A stretch of DNA of 64,000 nucleotides from Acidithiobacillus_B sp049965315. GTDB taxonomy: Bacteria > Pseudomonadota > Gammaproteobacteria > Acidithiobacillales > Acidithiobacillaceae. Both the position numbers and the translations under genes were made by a program. The stretch lies in assembly GCF_049965315.1 (NCBI RefSeq), contig NZ_JBMFWL010000005.1, positions 17,075 through 81,074 on the forward strand. Direction: 5' to 3'. Within the stretch, counting starts at the first letter, position 1. Every line of letters starts with the position of its first letter. The notes beneath the pieces are model-generated. The model did not search any database and had not been told where the DNA came from. It worked only from the letters and a program-made list of their open reading frames with translations. Positions 8,421 to 17,072 of this stretch are shown here, in pieces.

Positions 8421-9854
8421 ATGAATTTTTCACCTGCCGGAGCGTTCATCAATGGATGCTGGCAAGACCTGGAACGCCGTTTTGCAGTACGGAGCCCTCT
8501 GGATCAGCGTGTCCTGGCCGAAGTGTCCGACTGTGGGGCGGCGGAGGCGGAAGCGGCCGCCGCTGCGGCGGCCAGCGCTTTCGCCTTGTGGCGCCGGCAC
8601 ACCGCCTACGAGCGGGCCGCCATGCTCGCCCGCTGGGCGGACCTCATCCAGGGGCAAAGGGAGGACCTGGCCCGGCTCATCACCCGGGAAATGGGTAAAC
8701 CCATTCGCCAGAGCCGCGCCGAAGTCAACACCGCCTTGGCCCTGGTGCGCTGGTATGCGGAAGAATGCAAGCGCATCATGGGCGAAAGCATCCCCTCCCA
8801 GTTTCCGGACAAGCGCTTGCAGATCCGGAAAATGCCGGTCGGCCCGGTTTTCGCCATTACTCCCTGGAATAGCCCGGTTTCCATGGTCGCCCGCAAGGTC
8901 GCGCCCGCCTTGGCCGCCGGCTGCGTCGTCATTCTCAAGCCCGACGAAAAAACGCCCCTGACGGCGCTGCAGCTCGCGCGACTCTGGGACGCTGCGGACG
9001 GGCCTGCCGGCACCTTCCAGGTCCTGCCCACGGCAGATCCTGCGCCCTTGGCCGAACAACTGATGGCCGATCCCCGTATCGCCAAGCTCAGCTTCACCGG
9101 ATCGACGGTGGTGGGGCAACGGCTTTACGCCTTGGGCGCGCCCACCATGAAACGCTTATCCCTGGAGTTGGGCGGACACGCGCCCGTGCTGATCTTCGCC
9201 GACGCCGATCTGGAAGCGGCGGTAGCCATGACCCTCAGCGCCAAGTTCCGCAACGGCGGCCAGTCCTGCGTCGCCGCCAACCGCTTGTATGTGCATGAAT
9301 CCATCCTGCCCGCTTTCACCCAACGCTATATCGAGGCCGTCCAGTCGCTAAAAGTGGGCGATCCCCTCGACGAATCCACCGACATCGGGCCCATGGTGAA
9401 CACCGCCGCCTTGTACAAACTGAAGGCCCAGCTACAGGATGCGCTGATGCACGGCGCCCAACTTCTCTGCGGAGGCACAGGGGATGGCCTGTGGTTTTTA
9501 CCCACTCTGCTTGGCCGGGTGGGTCCGCAGAGCCGCATCCTGCGCGAAGAAAGCTTTGGTCCCCTGCTGCCCATCCTCTCCTTCCGCGAGGAGGCCGAGG
9601 CCATTGCCTTGGCCAATGACAACCCCTATGGCCTGGCTGCCTATCTCTGGACCCGGGACCTGGGGCGGGCATTTCGCGTAGCCGAGGCCCTGCAGTATGG
9701 CATTGTCGGCGTCAATGACGGCTCCCCTTCCACCCCTCAGGCACCCTTTGGCGGAATCAAGCTGTCGGGCTTGGGGAAAGAAGGCGGGAAATGGGGAATG
9801 GAAGAATTCCTCCATGTACAGCTCGTTTCCATGCGCTTGCCGGAGCCCTTGTGA
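8421..9854 (+). CDS. NAD(P)-dependent aldehyde dehydrogenase, succinate-semialdehyde type
   Basis: ALDH-superfamily enzymes oxidise aldehydes to acids. The 477-residue product matches GabD-like succinate-semialdehyde dehydrogenases in length and motifs: FAITPWNSPVSMVARKVAPA (cofactor site), LSFTGSTVVGQRL, the general base in LELGGHAP (Glu ~249) and the nucleophile in NGGQSCVAANR (Cys ~283). The end contains APFGGIKLSGLGKEGGKWGMEEF, typical of the SSADH group. The true substrate is not certain. It follows the ferredoxin gene by 77 bp on the same strand. Confidence 0.9.
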   Translation: MNFSPAGAFINGCWQDLERRFAVRSPLDQRVLAEVSDCGAAEAEAAAAAAASAFALWRRHTAYERAAMLARWADLIQGQREDLARLITREMGKPIRQSRAEVNTALALVRWYAEECKRIMGESIPSQFPDKRLQIRKMPVGPVFAITPWNSPVSMVARKVAPALAAGCVVILKPDEKTPLTALQLARLWDAADGPAGTFQVLPTADPAPLAEQLMADPRIAKLSFTGSTVVGQRLYALGAPTMKRLSLELGGHAPVLIFADADLEAAVAMTLSAKFRNGGQSCVAANRLYVHESILPAFTQRYIEAVQSLKVGDPLDESTDIGPMVNTAALYKLKAQLQDALMHGAQLLCGGTGDGLWFLPTLLGRVGPQSRILREESFGPLLPILSFREEAEAIALANDNPYGLAAYLWTRDLGRAFRVAEALQYGIVGVNDGSPSTPQAPFGGIKLSGLGKEGGKWGMEEFLHVQLVSMRLPEPL

Positions 9855-9986
9855 GGGGGCGGCAGCACACGGATCTCCTGGCGAGCTGAAACATGGGCTT
9901 CGCCCCGAAGATTAGGAATGCCGGCATGAATACGGTCATGGGTTGGCTGGCGGATCGTCAGGGTGGCGCACGATCGGCAGTGCCCA

Positions 9987-12900
9987 TCAGCGCTGCCCAT
10001 TCCATGCCGCCACTTCCTGATAAAGCTGGGTAGTGATTTCACGCATTCTCCTCTGGAGATCCGCGCGTTCCTTGCTGGAGTTGTTGGGGGTGAACCGGTG
10101 GAGCCGTTCATGGACCGCCTTTGCCTCGGCAAAACCCGGTAGTTTTCCATACTTGCCCTGTTTCTGCGCGAACCAGATTCCCAAGGGGCAGCTCGCTGCC
10201 GTATGGCGGAAGAGTTCCCCCAAGGACTCGGGATCTTCGGTGATATGGATGAGGAGCGCCAGATCCTCCAACGGACAGATGGCAGGGGCGGTCCGCAGCA
10301 AGGGCAACAGCCAGCTATGCCAGGTCAAAAAGGCATTCTCTGCCAAAGGCGGCGAGAGATGGTAGCCCTGGATGCGGGTCCCTCCCATACGCATCCACAG
10401 GGCAAGATCCGCGGGGGTAGCGATGCCTTCGGCGATGAGGGAACGGCCGGAGAGGTCGCCCAGCAAACGCGCCGCGCCGGCCACGGCAAAGCTGGCATGA
10501 TCATGGCGAAAGTTGCGGACGAAATCCTGATCGAGCTTGAGCTCGTCAAAGGGAAGCTTTGCCGCATAGAGCAAGGAAGAATAACCCGTGCCAAAATCAT
10601 CCATGGATAGCCGGAAACCCCGATCCTTGAGGGCTGCCGCGATTGCCGCGGAGGTCTTGAGGTCGGCCAGGGCAACCGTCTCGGTGATTTCCAGGGTGAT
10701 CCCGTTCCCCTGGGGACAATGTTCTTCCAGGTCATCCAGAAAGGCCGGATGCAGGAAATGCCGCGCACCGATGTTGAGGGAGATCCCCAGATCCAGCCCG
10801 AGCTGCGCGAAGCGTTGGCGTAAGCGGGCGGCCTCCTGAAGCCCCCATATGCCGAGCCCGCGAATGAGATGAACGTCCTCTTCGACGACGGACATGAACT
10901 TCCCGGGGGCGTTCCAGCGGCCGTCCTTCCGCCGCCAGCGGACCAGCATCTCCACCCCTTCCAGCCGCCCGGCCAGCACATCCGCCTGGGGCTGCAGGAA
11001 GAATCGCACCTGCTCACCGGCGATGGCCCGCGGAAAATGCTGATGGACCCAGATGCGCCGCTGGGCCGATTGGGAAACCGGGCCGCCATAGAGCCGGAAG
11101 GTGGATTTACCGGCAGCCTTGGCGGCATACATGGCCTCGTCGGCATGAGCGAAGAGGAGGTCGAAATCTTCTCCATCTCCGGGAAAGACCGCCCAGCCGA
11201 TGCTGCCGGAAATGGGCATATCGGCCACCGTCCCCGCGGCGCTGACCACCGCCGTCAGTATCCGCTGGGAAATAAGCGCCAGGTCGCCGGCATCGGTGAC
11301 CGGGAAATGGAAGCCGAACTCATCTCCCCCCAGCCGCGTGACCACATCGCCGCCACGGCGGATGCCCTGCAGTCGCCCGGCGATGCTTTGCAGGAGCCGG
11401 TCGCCGACGCTGTGTCCCAGGACATCGTTGACCTCCTTGAAACCGTCGAGATCGAGGATGCCGATGGCCAGTCGTTTCTGCTCCCGCCGCGCCCGGGACA
11501 GGGCTTCCTGGCCGGTCTGCAGGAAATAGGCGCGGTTCGGTATGTCGGTAAGGGGATCATGGAGAGCCAGGTATTGCTGGCGGTCCCGCTCCTCGCGCAG
11601 GCTCCGGCGCAGATCCAGCTCATCCAGGCCATGGCCGAGAATGAGGGCGATACGGCTGAACAATTCCAGGACCGGCTGCTGAAAGATCCCTATCTCGTCG
11701 GCGATCACGGCCAAAATGGCCCAGCGCGCACCGTTGCGGCGGACCGGGACGGCCGCCGCCGAACGCCAGCGGTAGCGCAGCAAAAAATCCCTCCACGGGC
11801 TGAGTTCCGGGTCAGCGAGGTGGTCCTGATTGTAATGGATGCGCCCGCTGTGCCAGGCGCGCGTGACCAAAGGCTGGGCGACCCCGCCGCTGTCCGCAAC
11901 GGGGATCTGCAATTGCTGCAGGGCCTGTGCGCCGGGTCCCGATGCGGCGAGATAGCGAAAGAAACGGCCATCGTCATCGGGCTGGCCAATCCAGGCAGCG
12001 GTGAACAGCCCGCTTTCCACCAGGCGATGGCAGGTATCGCGCAACAGGCGCCGTTCATCGCCGGCCCGCAAGAGCAGGTCCCCTTCGGCCGTCAGGGCAT
12101 GGTACAGGGTGGTGAGCCGCGCTAGGGCCTGGCGATCGGCGTATTGACGCAGGGCCATGGCGGCAGACTGGACCATCTCCTCGATGAGATGGGTCAATTC
12201 CGAAGAAAAGGTATCGGGCGCACGGGCGAAGATGACCAGCACGGCGGCGGGTTCTGCTTCGGGGTTGAGCAGCAAGGGCCAGGCGCCGACGGCGCTGACG
12301 CCGGCAAGGGGTCCCTCGCGCCAGGCATCGGGAAGTGCCGGGTCCTCTGCCGGATGCAGGCGGATCTGCGCGCTGCGGGTGGACCACGCCTTGTCGGGGA
12401 GGGGGCGCTCCGGACTATCGGCGGCCTGTTTGTAGGGAGTGGGCAAGGTACGGATGGCCTCCGCCAAAGGCCCCACAACCAGGGCACGCTCCAGTACCGG
12501 GGAATCGGGCGAAGCGCGCAAGACATCCACCCCTTCCGTCTCGGCAAAGCGCACCAGGTTCTGCGCCAGCGACTGGTAGATGTGGGCAGGATCGGGTTGC
12601 GCCAGCAGTTCCTGCTGCAAGTGGCGCTGGGCTTCCTGATAGCCTTGCAAGCGGAGGAGGCGCGTGGTGACGGATTGATGATCCAGAAAAGTAGCCAGTT
12701 CCTGCACCAGGCTGGTTAGAAGGCTGGCGAGGCCGTCGGGGAATGACGATCCTGTGCCCCGATAGAGAGAAAGCGTGACCATGCCCCCATCTTCCCGGCG
12801 GGCGGCTGCCGTCATGTTGCCGCCCAGTCCAAAGCGCTCGGCCTGTCCTCGCCAGACAGCAAATTGCGGTTCGTTCCAGGCCTGGGAAATATCGGCGGTC

Positions 12901-13715
12901 ACCTGTGCCTTGCCCGAACGGATGGCCTGCCCCACCGGTCCCTGCCCTTCGGGAAGGGCGGGATCACTGCTGACCCGCAGGCCATCGGCATAGGCCTTGG
13001 CGGGGCCCGCAGCAGCCATAACCCGGACCCAGGGATCCCCGGGGGGAAGGCAGCCTATCCAGACGAGGGACAGATCCAGGATTTTCGCGAGGCGGTCGGC
13101 AATGGCTTGCAGCATGGAAGAAGGTCCTTCCCCCGCCTCTGCCCGCGTGATACCGCCGATTTCCGCTAGGGCCTGGTAAAAGCGTTTCTGGGTGTCCAGG
13201 AGTTCCAGCGTCGCTTCCTGGAATCCCTCCATCTGCCAAAAGCGATCCAGTTCCACGCGCTTGCGAATGGCCTTGCGCAACACCTGGTGATCCTCTGCCG
13301 ACAGGTCCGGCAAGGCGTTGGCGCCCGCCTGCAAGTCTTCCAGGTACAAGGCATAAGCCCCATTCAACCATTCGCTGGGCAGGCCCATGCGCTGATGCAT
13401 CGCCCCGAGATGGCGCAGAACCCTGCGCCGCTCCCGGTCATAGGGGACCGTGAGCAGTTCCCGATAGTGACGGGATTGGCCGGCGCGCAGGCGCACCCAG
13501 GCACCGGCATCGACGTGGTGCAGGATTGGCTCCGTTTCCGGGACATGGCGCAGCCATGCGTAAAAGGTCTCCGCAAAACGCTGCGCCCGCTCCGGAGTCG
13601 CCAACCGGGAAGCGGAGCGCGCAAGCAAATCGCCCTCCCCTGCCGAAAGACGCAGAAAGGACGGTATGGATGCCTCCGAGGACAGGGCGCTGGATGATTG
13701 GATGGGGGAGCCCAC
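9987..13715 (-). CDS. Globin-coupled GAF-GGDEF-EAL protein with CZB-like C-terminus
   Basis: This 1242-residue protein predicts c-di-GMP turnover under several inputs. Residues ~25-175 resemble a protoglobin sensor, with putative proximal haem His107 in AMHQRMGLPSEWLNGAYALY. Three GAF-like segments follow (~190-350, 385-535, 545-720). The GGDEF domain (~730-890) keeps RLGGDEF and an RxxD inhibitory site (RGGD) five residues before it. The EAL domain (~905-1150) reads EML instead of EAL but keeps Glu, the Asn of LNIGARHF, DDFGTGYSSL and the Lys of ELKLDQDF. The last ~80 residues contain CPLGIWF (Cys ~1176) and VHERLH, resembling the zinc-binding CZB domain. No membrane segment is seen. The start is GTG at 13715 with a weak ribosome site. 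Confidence 0.88.
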   Translation of the reverse strand: MGSPIQSSSALSSEASIPSFLRLSAGEGDLLARSASRLATPERAQRFAETFYAWLRHVPETEPILHHVDAGAWVRLRAGQSRHYRELLTVPYDRERRRVLRHLGAMHQRMGLPSEWLNGAYALYLEDLQAGANALPDLSAEDHQVLRKAIRKRVELDRFWQMEGFQEATLELLDTQKRFYQALAEIGGITRAEAGEGPSSMLQAIADRLAKILDLSLVWIGCLPPGDPWVRVMAAAGPAKAYADGLRVSSDPALPEGQGPVGQAIRSGKAQVTADISQAWNEPQFAVWRGQAERFGLGGNMTAAARREDGGMVTLSLYRGTGSSFPDGLASLLTSLVQELATFLDHQSVTTRLLRLQGYQEAQRHLQQELLAQPDPAHIYQSLAQNLVRFAETEGVDVLRASPDSPVLERALVVGPLAEAIRTLPTPYKQAADSPERPLPDKAWSTRSAQIRLHPAEDPALPDAWREGPLAGVSAVGAWPLLLNPEAEPAAVLVIFARAPDTFSSELTHLIEEMVQSAAMALRQYADRQALARLTTLYHALTAEGDLLLRAGDERRLLRDTCHRLVESGLFTAAWIGQPDDDGRFFRYLAASGPGAQALQQLQIPVADSGGVAQPLVTRAWHSGRIHYNQDHLADPELSPWRDFLLRYRWRSAAAVPVRRNGARWAILAVIADEIGIFQQPVLELFSRIALILGHGLDELDLRRSLREERDRQQYLALHDPLTDIPNRAYFLQTGQEALSRARREQKRLAIGILDLDGFKEVNDVLGHSVGDRLLQSIAGRLQGIRRGGDVVTRLGGDEFGFHFPVTDAGDLALISQRILTAVVSAAGTVADMPISGSIGWAVFPGDGEDFDLLFAHADEAMYAAKAAGKSTFRLYGGPVSQSAQRRIWVHQHFPRAIAGEQVRFFLQPQADVLAGRLEGVEMLVRWRRKDGRWNAPGKFMSVVEEDVHLIRGLGIWGLQEAARLRQRFAQLGLDLGISLNIGARHFLHPAFLDDLEEHCPQGNGITLEITETVALADLKTSAAIAAALKDRGFRLSMDDFGTGYSSLLYAAKLPFDELKLDQDFVRNFRHDHASFAVAGAARLLGDLSGRSLIAEGIATPADLALWMRMGGTRIQGYHLSPPLAENAFLTWHSWLLPLLRTAPAICPLEDLALLIHITEDPESLGELFRHTAASCPLGIWFAQKQGKYGKLPGFAEAKAVHERLHRFTPNNSSKERADLQRRMREITTQLYQEVAAWNGQR

Positions 13716-13789
13716 GTGAATGATCTGCTCGTTCGTTCCAAAATGGGTGCGGACCCCATCTCCGCAAGTGGGGGCTCAAGAATACTAGC

Positions 13790-13811
13790 AAAAAAGGGGC
13801 CCGAAGGCCCC
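13790..13811 (-). terminator. Rho-independent terminator read leftwards
   Basis: Read on the minus strand, GGGGCC-TTCG-GGCCCC is followed by TTTTTT, a strong UUCG-capped terminator. It lies upstream of the GGDEF/EAL gene and would stop leftward transcripts arriving from the truncated fragment at 13831. Confidence 0.8.
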
Positions 13812-13830
13812 CCGAGGGATTGATCCCTCT

Positions 13831-13930
13831 TCAGGGAAACGCTTTCTCGTATTGCGGCAGAAGGCTTGGAAGCGGGTCAATCACCACGGCTTGCCGCGTG
13901 ACCGGATCTGCAATCAGATAGCAGAGCAAG
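13831..13930 (-). pseudogene. Fragment resembling a metallo-beta-lactamase-fold hydrolase
   Basis: The minus-strand frame ends with CYLIADPVTRQAVVIDPL and reaches a stop at 13831. YLIADPxTxxAVxIDP is the characteristic first beta-hairpin of glyoxalase-II/ETHE1-like metallo-beta-lactamase-fold proteins. Neither the HxHxDH metal motif nor the rest of the domain is present, so only about 30 residues survive. It meets the opposite-strand oxidoreductase fragment at about 13930, so both genes appear cut at the same point. Product absent or nonfunctional. Confidence 0.5.
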
Positions 13931-14644
13931 CCCCGCGCGGCCGAGATCGCCATCCTGGATACCATCGCCAGCGACACCCAGCGCCTCTTGCTGGCCTTGT
14001 TGCCCGATGAGGAGAAGGGCCAGGCGGCGGAGTTCGAGCCAGGACAGTACCTGGAGATCCGGGTGCCGGGCACGGAAGCCCGCCGCGCCTATTCCCTGGC
14101 CAACAACACCAACTGGGACGGCCACCTGGAAATGATCATTCGCCACCGCCCCGGCGGGCTTTTCTCCGGCTATCTGAGCAATGCCAAACCCGGCGAGCGC
14201 TTATGGGTGCGCGGTCCTTTGGGCACCTTCACCCTGCGGGAAAACGGCCTGCGTCCCCGCTGGTTCATCGGCGGCGGCACCGGTGTCATACCCCTGATCT
14301 CCATGCTGCGGCGCATGGCCGATTGGGGGGAAGCCCATCCGGCACGGCTTTATTTTGGTGTCCGTCATAGCGAAGAACTCTTCTTTACGGAGATTATCGA
14401 GGAGTTGCAGCAACAACTCCCCCAGCTACAGGTGAAATTGTGCGTATCCCGCCCAAAAGCCCACGAGCACAACTATGCAGGCAACGTGGTGGAGACCTTG
14501 AAAGGGGATCTTACCGCCATGACCGCCTCGCCGGATTGTTATATCTGCGGTTCCGCACGCCTGGTCCAGGGCGTCACGGAAACCGCCCTGGACCATGGCG
14601 TCCCGGTCGCGCAGATCTATTCCGAACGATTCATCCCCGCCTGA
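13931..14644 (+). pseudogene. Flavin/NAD oxidoreductase (FNR family) lacking its 5' ferredoxin domain
   Basis: The open frame (from 13922, after a TAG at 13919) encodes ~235 residues with the FAD motif RAYSLAN, GLFSGYL, VRGPLGTF, the NAD motif GGGTGVIPLISMLR and the C-terminal YICGSARLV. These resemble reductase components of oxygenases (CDP-6-deoxy-glucoseen reductase type), which usually carry an N-terminal ~95-residue [2Fe-2S] domain. Here that domain and any ATG are missing; only a TTG at 13988 could initiate. Homology begins exactly where the opposite-strand fragment ends. It may be a broken gene or an assembly joint. A standalone Fre-like reductase is a less likely alternative. Confidence 0.6.
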
Positions 14645-14782
14645 GCATGCCCATGCTGCGGCTATGATCACAAAGCCCGGGGTGCGACGGGATATGCCTG
14701 GCAATCCCTCTGCCGATACCCGGTCCGGGATCATGCGCAAGATCCAGGAGATCAGGCCAAGGCCCTCGCTTCATCATATGAT

Positions 14783-14824
14783 TTGCATCATCCATAATCT
14801 TTATGTATATTAGATTAATCTAAT
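14783..14824 (+). promoter_or_regulatory. Promoter overlapped by a 16-bp perfect palindrome
   Basis: TTGCAT (14783-14788) and TATATT (14806-14811) are 17 bp apart, a good sigma70 promoter. ATTAGATTAATCTAAT (14809-14824) is a perfect palindrome starting inside the -10 box, placed as a repressor operator would be. The small gene at 14844 follows, with AGGAG before its ATG. The 200 bp upstream, back to the oxidoreductase fragment, hold nothing else recognised. Confidence 0.65.
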
Positions 14825-14843
14825 TTACAGACAGGAGTACGAC

Positions 14844-15005
14844 ATGACGGACTTGGAGCAGGAAATGGCATTGGTTCGGGCGGTTCTGGAGGCCGAGAAG
14901 GCTGGATACGATTTTAGCGCCGTGACCGATACGGCCTTGCAGGAGGCTTTCCTGCGTGGGGAGGATCTGCGCGAGCTGGCAACCCCAACGCCCGCGGCCG
15001 CCTGA
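14844..15005 (+). CDS. Small acidic protein, 53 residues (unknown)
   Basis: The frame begins MTDLEQEMALVRAVLEAEKAG and ends DLRELATPTPAAA. It is acidic and helical in character, with a disordered TPTPAAA tail, and resembles no family I know. It is a convincing transcription unit: promoter and palindrome at 14783-14824, AGGAG seven bases before the ATG, and a strong terminator at 15027-15060. The last ~14 codons and the terminator occur again, diverged and inverted, at 61554-61647. Confidence 0.6.
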   Translation: MTDLEQEMALVRAVLEAEKAGYDFSAVTDTALQEAFLRGEDLRELATPTPAAA

Positions 15006-15060
15006 CCCCCCCTTCAGGCGACCAGCAAAGGCCGACTCTCTCCGGGTCGGCCTTTTTTTT
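14960..15060. repeat. Copy A of a dispersed inverted repeat
   Basis: The 3' end of the small gene (from GATCTGCG...GAGCTGGCAACC), its stop, a TTCAGGCGACC segment and the terminator are repeated on the opposite strand at 61554-61647 with a few substitutions by eye (for example GCGGCCGCC versus GCAGCGGCC). The two copies lie 46 kb apart. Confidence 0.8.
15027..15060 (+). terminator. Rho-independent terminator of the 53-residue gene
   Basis: AAGGCCGAC pairs with GTCGGCCTT across a short loop and runs into eight T. It lies 21 bp after the stop codon at 15005. Confidence 0.9.
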
Positions 15061-15132
15061 CCTGCAGCGCCCGGATACCTTGGGCCCAAGGCCAAGGTTT
15101 CACCCGTAGTCCGCATTAGTTGCGCGCAGGTC

Positions 15133-15226
15133 NNNNNNNNNNNNNNNNNNNNNNNNNNNNNNNNNNNNNNNNNNNNNNNNNNNNNNNNNNNNNNNNNNNN
15201 NNNNNNNNNNNNNNNNNNNNNNNNNN
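15133..15226. other. Assembly gap (94 N)
   Basis: Unknown bases between the small-gene terminator and the MFS operator. The true size may differ. A divergent TetR-type regulator for the adjacent operator could be missing here, but this is a guess. Confidence 0.99.
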
Positions 15227-15245
15227 CCATCTCCCGGCCAATGCG

Positions 15246-15269
15246 TATACTGACCGGACGGTCAGTATA
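15246..15269. promoter_or_regulatory. TetR-type operator before the MFS pump
   Basis: TATACTGACCG and CGGTCAGTATA form perfect 11-bp inverted arms around GA. The left end (TATACT) is itself a near-consensus -10 box whose -35 would fall at the edge of the N gap. Symmetric GACC...GGTC palindromes are typical of TetR/AcrR repressors. The core GACCGGACGGTC matches the operator at 20673-20684 (GACCAATCGGTC) at all nine non-central bases. Confidence 0.8.
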
Positions 15270-15327
15270 GATTCATTGAGAGTTCCGCCCTCCGGGAGTC
15301 CTGCGCCGTTGTCCAAGGAGATTGTCC

Positions 15328-16854
15328 GTGCCCCCTGAGAACACCGCCTCCCGGGCGCTCATTACCGCAGCGGTCATGCTTGCCGTGGTCATGCAGGTGC
15401 TGGATCTCACCATCGTCAATGTGGCCCTGCCGCACATGATGGGCTCCCTGCATGCCAACAGCGATCAGATCACCTGGGCTCTGACCAGCTATATGGTGGC
15501 CAATGTCATCATCCTGCCGCTCACCGGGCTGCTCGTCGAGCGCTATGGGCAACGCAAGCTCATGTTGTGGAGCGTGGTGGGCTTTGTCATCGCCTCGGCC
15601 CTGTGCGGCCAATCCCACACCCTTGCCGAAATCGTGCTCTGGCGCTTCATCCAGGGCATCTTCGGGGCAGCCCTGGCCCCCGTGGGGCAGACCATCATGC
15701 TCGGGGCCTACCCGCCGGAAAAGCGTGGTCAGGCCATGGCCATCCTGGGCATCGGCATCATGCTCGGCCCCATCCTGGGGCCCACCCTGGGCGGCTATCT
15801 CACCGACACCCTGAGCTGGCGCTGGGTCTTCTATGTCAACATTCCTTTCGGAATCATGGCGTTCCTGCTCATGCAGATGGTGCCGGACAGCGGCAAGAGC
15901 GCCCATCCCCGCCCGGTAGACTGGCTGGGCTTCACCCTCATGGCGGTGGGATTCGGCGCCCTCACAGCGGTCCTGAGCCTGGGGGATCAGGAGGACTGGT
16001 TCAGCTCCCGGACCATCATCATCCTCAGCTTGCTGACCTTCCTCGGACTTTTCTTTTTTGTCTGGCGATCCCTGACCGTAGCCCATCCGGTGGTGGATCT
16101 GCGCCTCCTGCGCGACCGCAATCTCAGCATCGGCAGCCTGGGCATCGGCATCTTCGGCCTCGCCCTCTTCGGCACCATGGTCATCCTGCCCATCATGCTG
16201 GAAAATCTGATCCACTACGAAGCCTTCACCGCCGGGCTGGTCATGGCGCCCCAGGGCTTCGGCGCCATGCTCGCCATGATGTTGGCCGGCCGTCTGCTCG
16301 GCAGGGGCGTCAATCCCCGCAACATCGTCATCGCCGGGATCGTCCTTGGCGCTTATGGCTCCTGGCTCACCACCCAGTACAACCTCGATATCAGTCCTGG
16401 ATGGGTCATCTGGCCGGGCTTCATCCGCGGAATCGGTTTTGGCCTCATCACCATTCCGCTCTTTACCCTGGCCTTTTCCACCCTGAGCAAGGCACAGCAG
16501 GCCGAGGGCTCGGGGATCTTCAACCTCATGCGCACCTTGGGGGGATCCATCGGCATCGCGGTGGTCTCCACGGTCATGACGCAGGAAACCCAGGTGGGCT
16601 GGAGTCAAATGGGGGGGCACATCAATGCCTTCAACCCGAACCTGCAAAATTACCTCGATGCCGCCGGCCTGACCCCCAACGCCACCACCTGGCAGATCAT
16701 GGGCAACCTCCTGCTCAACAGCCAAGCCAGCATGCGCGGCATCCTCGATGCCTTCATGCTGGTGCTGTGGGGTTTCCTGGCCATGCTGCCCCTGATCCTG
16801 CTCCTCAAAAAGCCCCAGCCCGTGCTCGCGCCGGACGGTGCCCCGGGCCACTGA
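15328..16854 (+). CDS. MFS drug exporter, DHA2 (EmrB/QacA) family
   Basis: The 508-residue inner-membrane H+ antiporter has about fourteen hydrophobic segments. Family motifs include the motif-D1-like LDLTIVNVALPHM, motif A-like GLLVERYGQRKLML, and motif C GIGIMLGPILGPTLGGYL. GTG at 15328 is the likely start, because AAGGAG ends seven bases before it; a TTG at 15322 is too close. No EmrA-like adaptor is adjacent, but a TolC homologue is encoded at 20722. The operator at 15246-15269 suggests TetR control. The substrate is unknown. Confidence 0.9.
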   Translation: MPPENTASRALITAAVMLAVVMQVLDLTIVNVALPHMMGSLHANSDQITWALTSYMVANVIILPLTGLLVERYGQRKLMLWSVVGFVIASALCGQSHTLAEIVLWRFIQGIFGAALAPVGQTIMLGAYPPEKRGQAMAILGIGIMLGPILGPTLGGYLTDTLSWRWVFYVNIPFGIMAFLLMQMVPDSGKSAHPRPVDWLGFTLMAVGFGALTAVLSLGDQEDWFSSRTIIILSLLTFLGLFFFVWRSLTVAHPVVDLRLLRDRNLSIGSLGIGIFGLALFGTMVILPIMLENLIHYEAFTAGLVMAPQGFGAMLAMMLAGRLLGRGVNPRNIVIAGIVLGAYGSWLTTQYNLDISPGWVIWPGFIRGIGFGLITIPLFTLAFSTLSKAQQAEGSGIFNLMRTLGGSIGIAVVSTVMTQETQVGWSQMGGHINAFNPNLQNYLDAAGLTPNATTWQIMGNLLLNSQASMRGILDAFMLVLWGFLAMLPLILLLKKPQPVLAPDGAPGH

Positions 16855-16932
16855 AATCCGGAAGCGCGGCCGTTGGCGCGGGTGTTTCTTGCTCCGGCGG
16901 TCCTTGCCTGTTGTTCTACGGCTCATCCCGCT

Positions 16933-16976
16933 GACAGGCGAAAACTCGCCCTGCGGGCTCAAACAGTTCGCCTGTC
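16933..16976. terminator. Nested inverted repeat between convergent genes
   Basis: GACAGGCGAA (16933-16942) and TTCGCCTGTC (16967-16976) are perfect 10-bp arms; the 24-nt loop contains a smaller GCCC/GGGC hairpin. It lies in the 218-bp gap between the converging MFS and carboxypeptidase genes. There is no T run, so a role as bidirectional terminator is only plausible. The rest of the gap shows nothing recognised. Confidence 0.4.
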
Positions 16977-17072
16977 GGGCGCGGGCTTTCACCTAGAACG
17001 ACGACGGCGCGGACCGAAGTCGCGGCGGAACACCCCCGCCAACGGCCGCGCAAACAGGTTGAACGAGAAGGA

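Noticed and set aside
9855..9986. GGGCTTCGCCC hairpin between the aldehyde dehydrogenase and GGDEF/EAL genes
   Set aside because: Short stem with no T run on either side; too weak to call a terminator.
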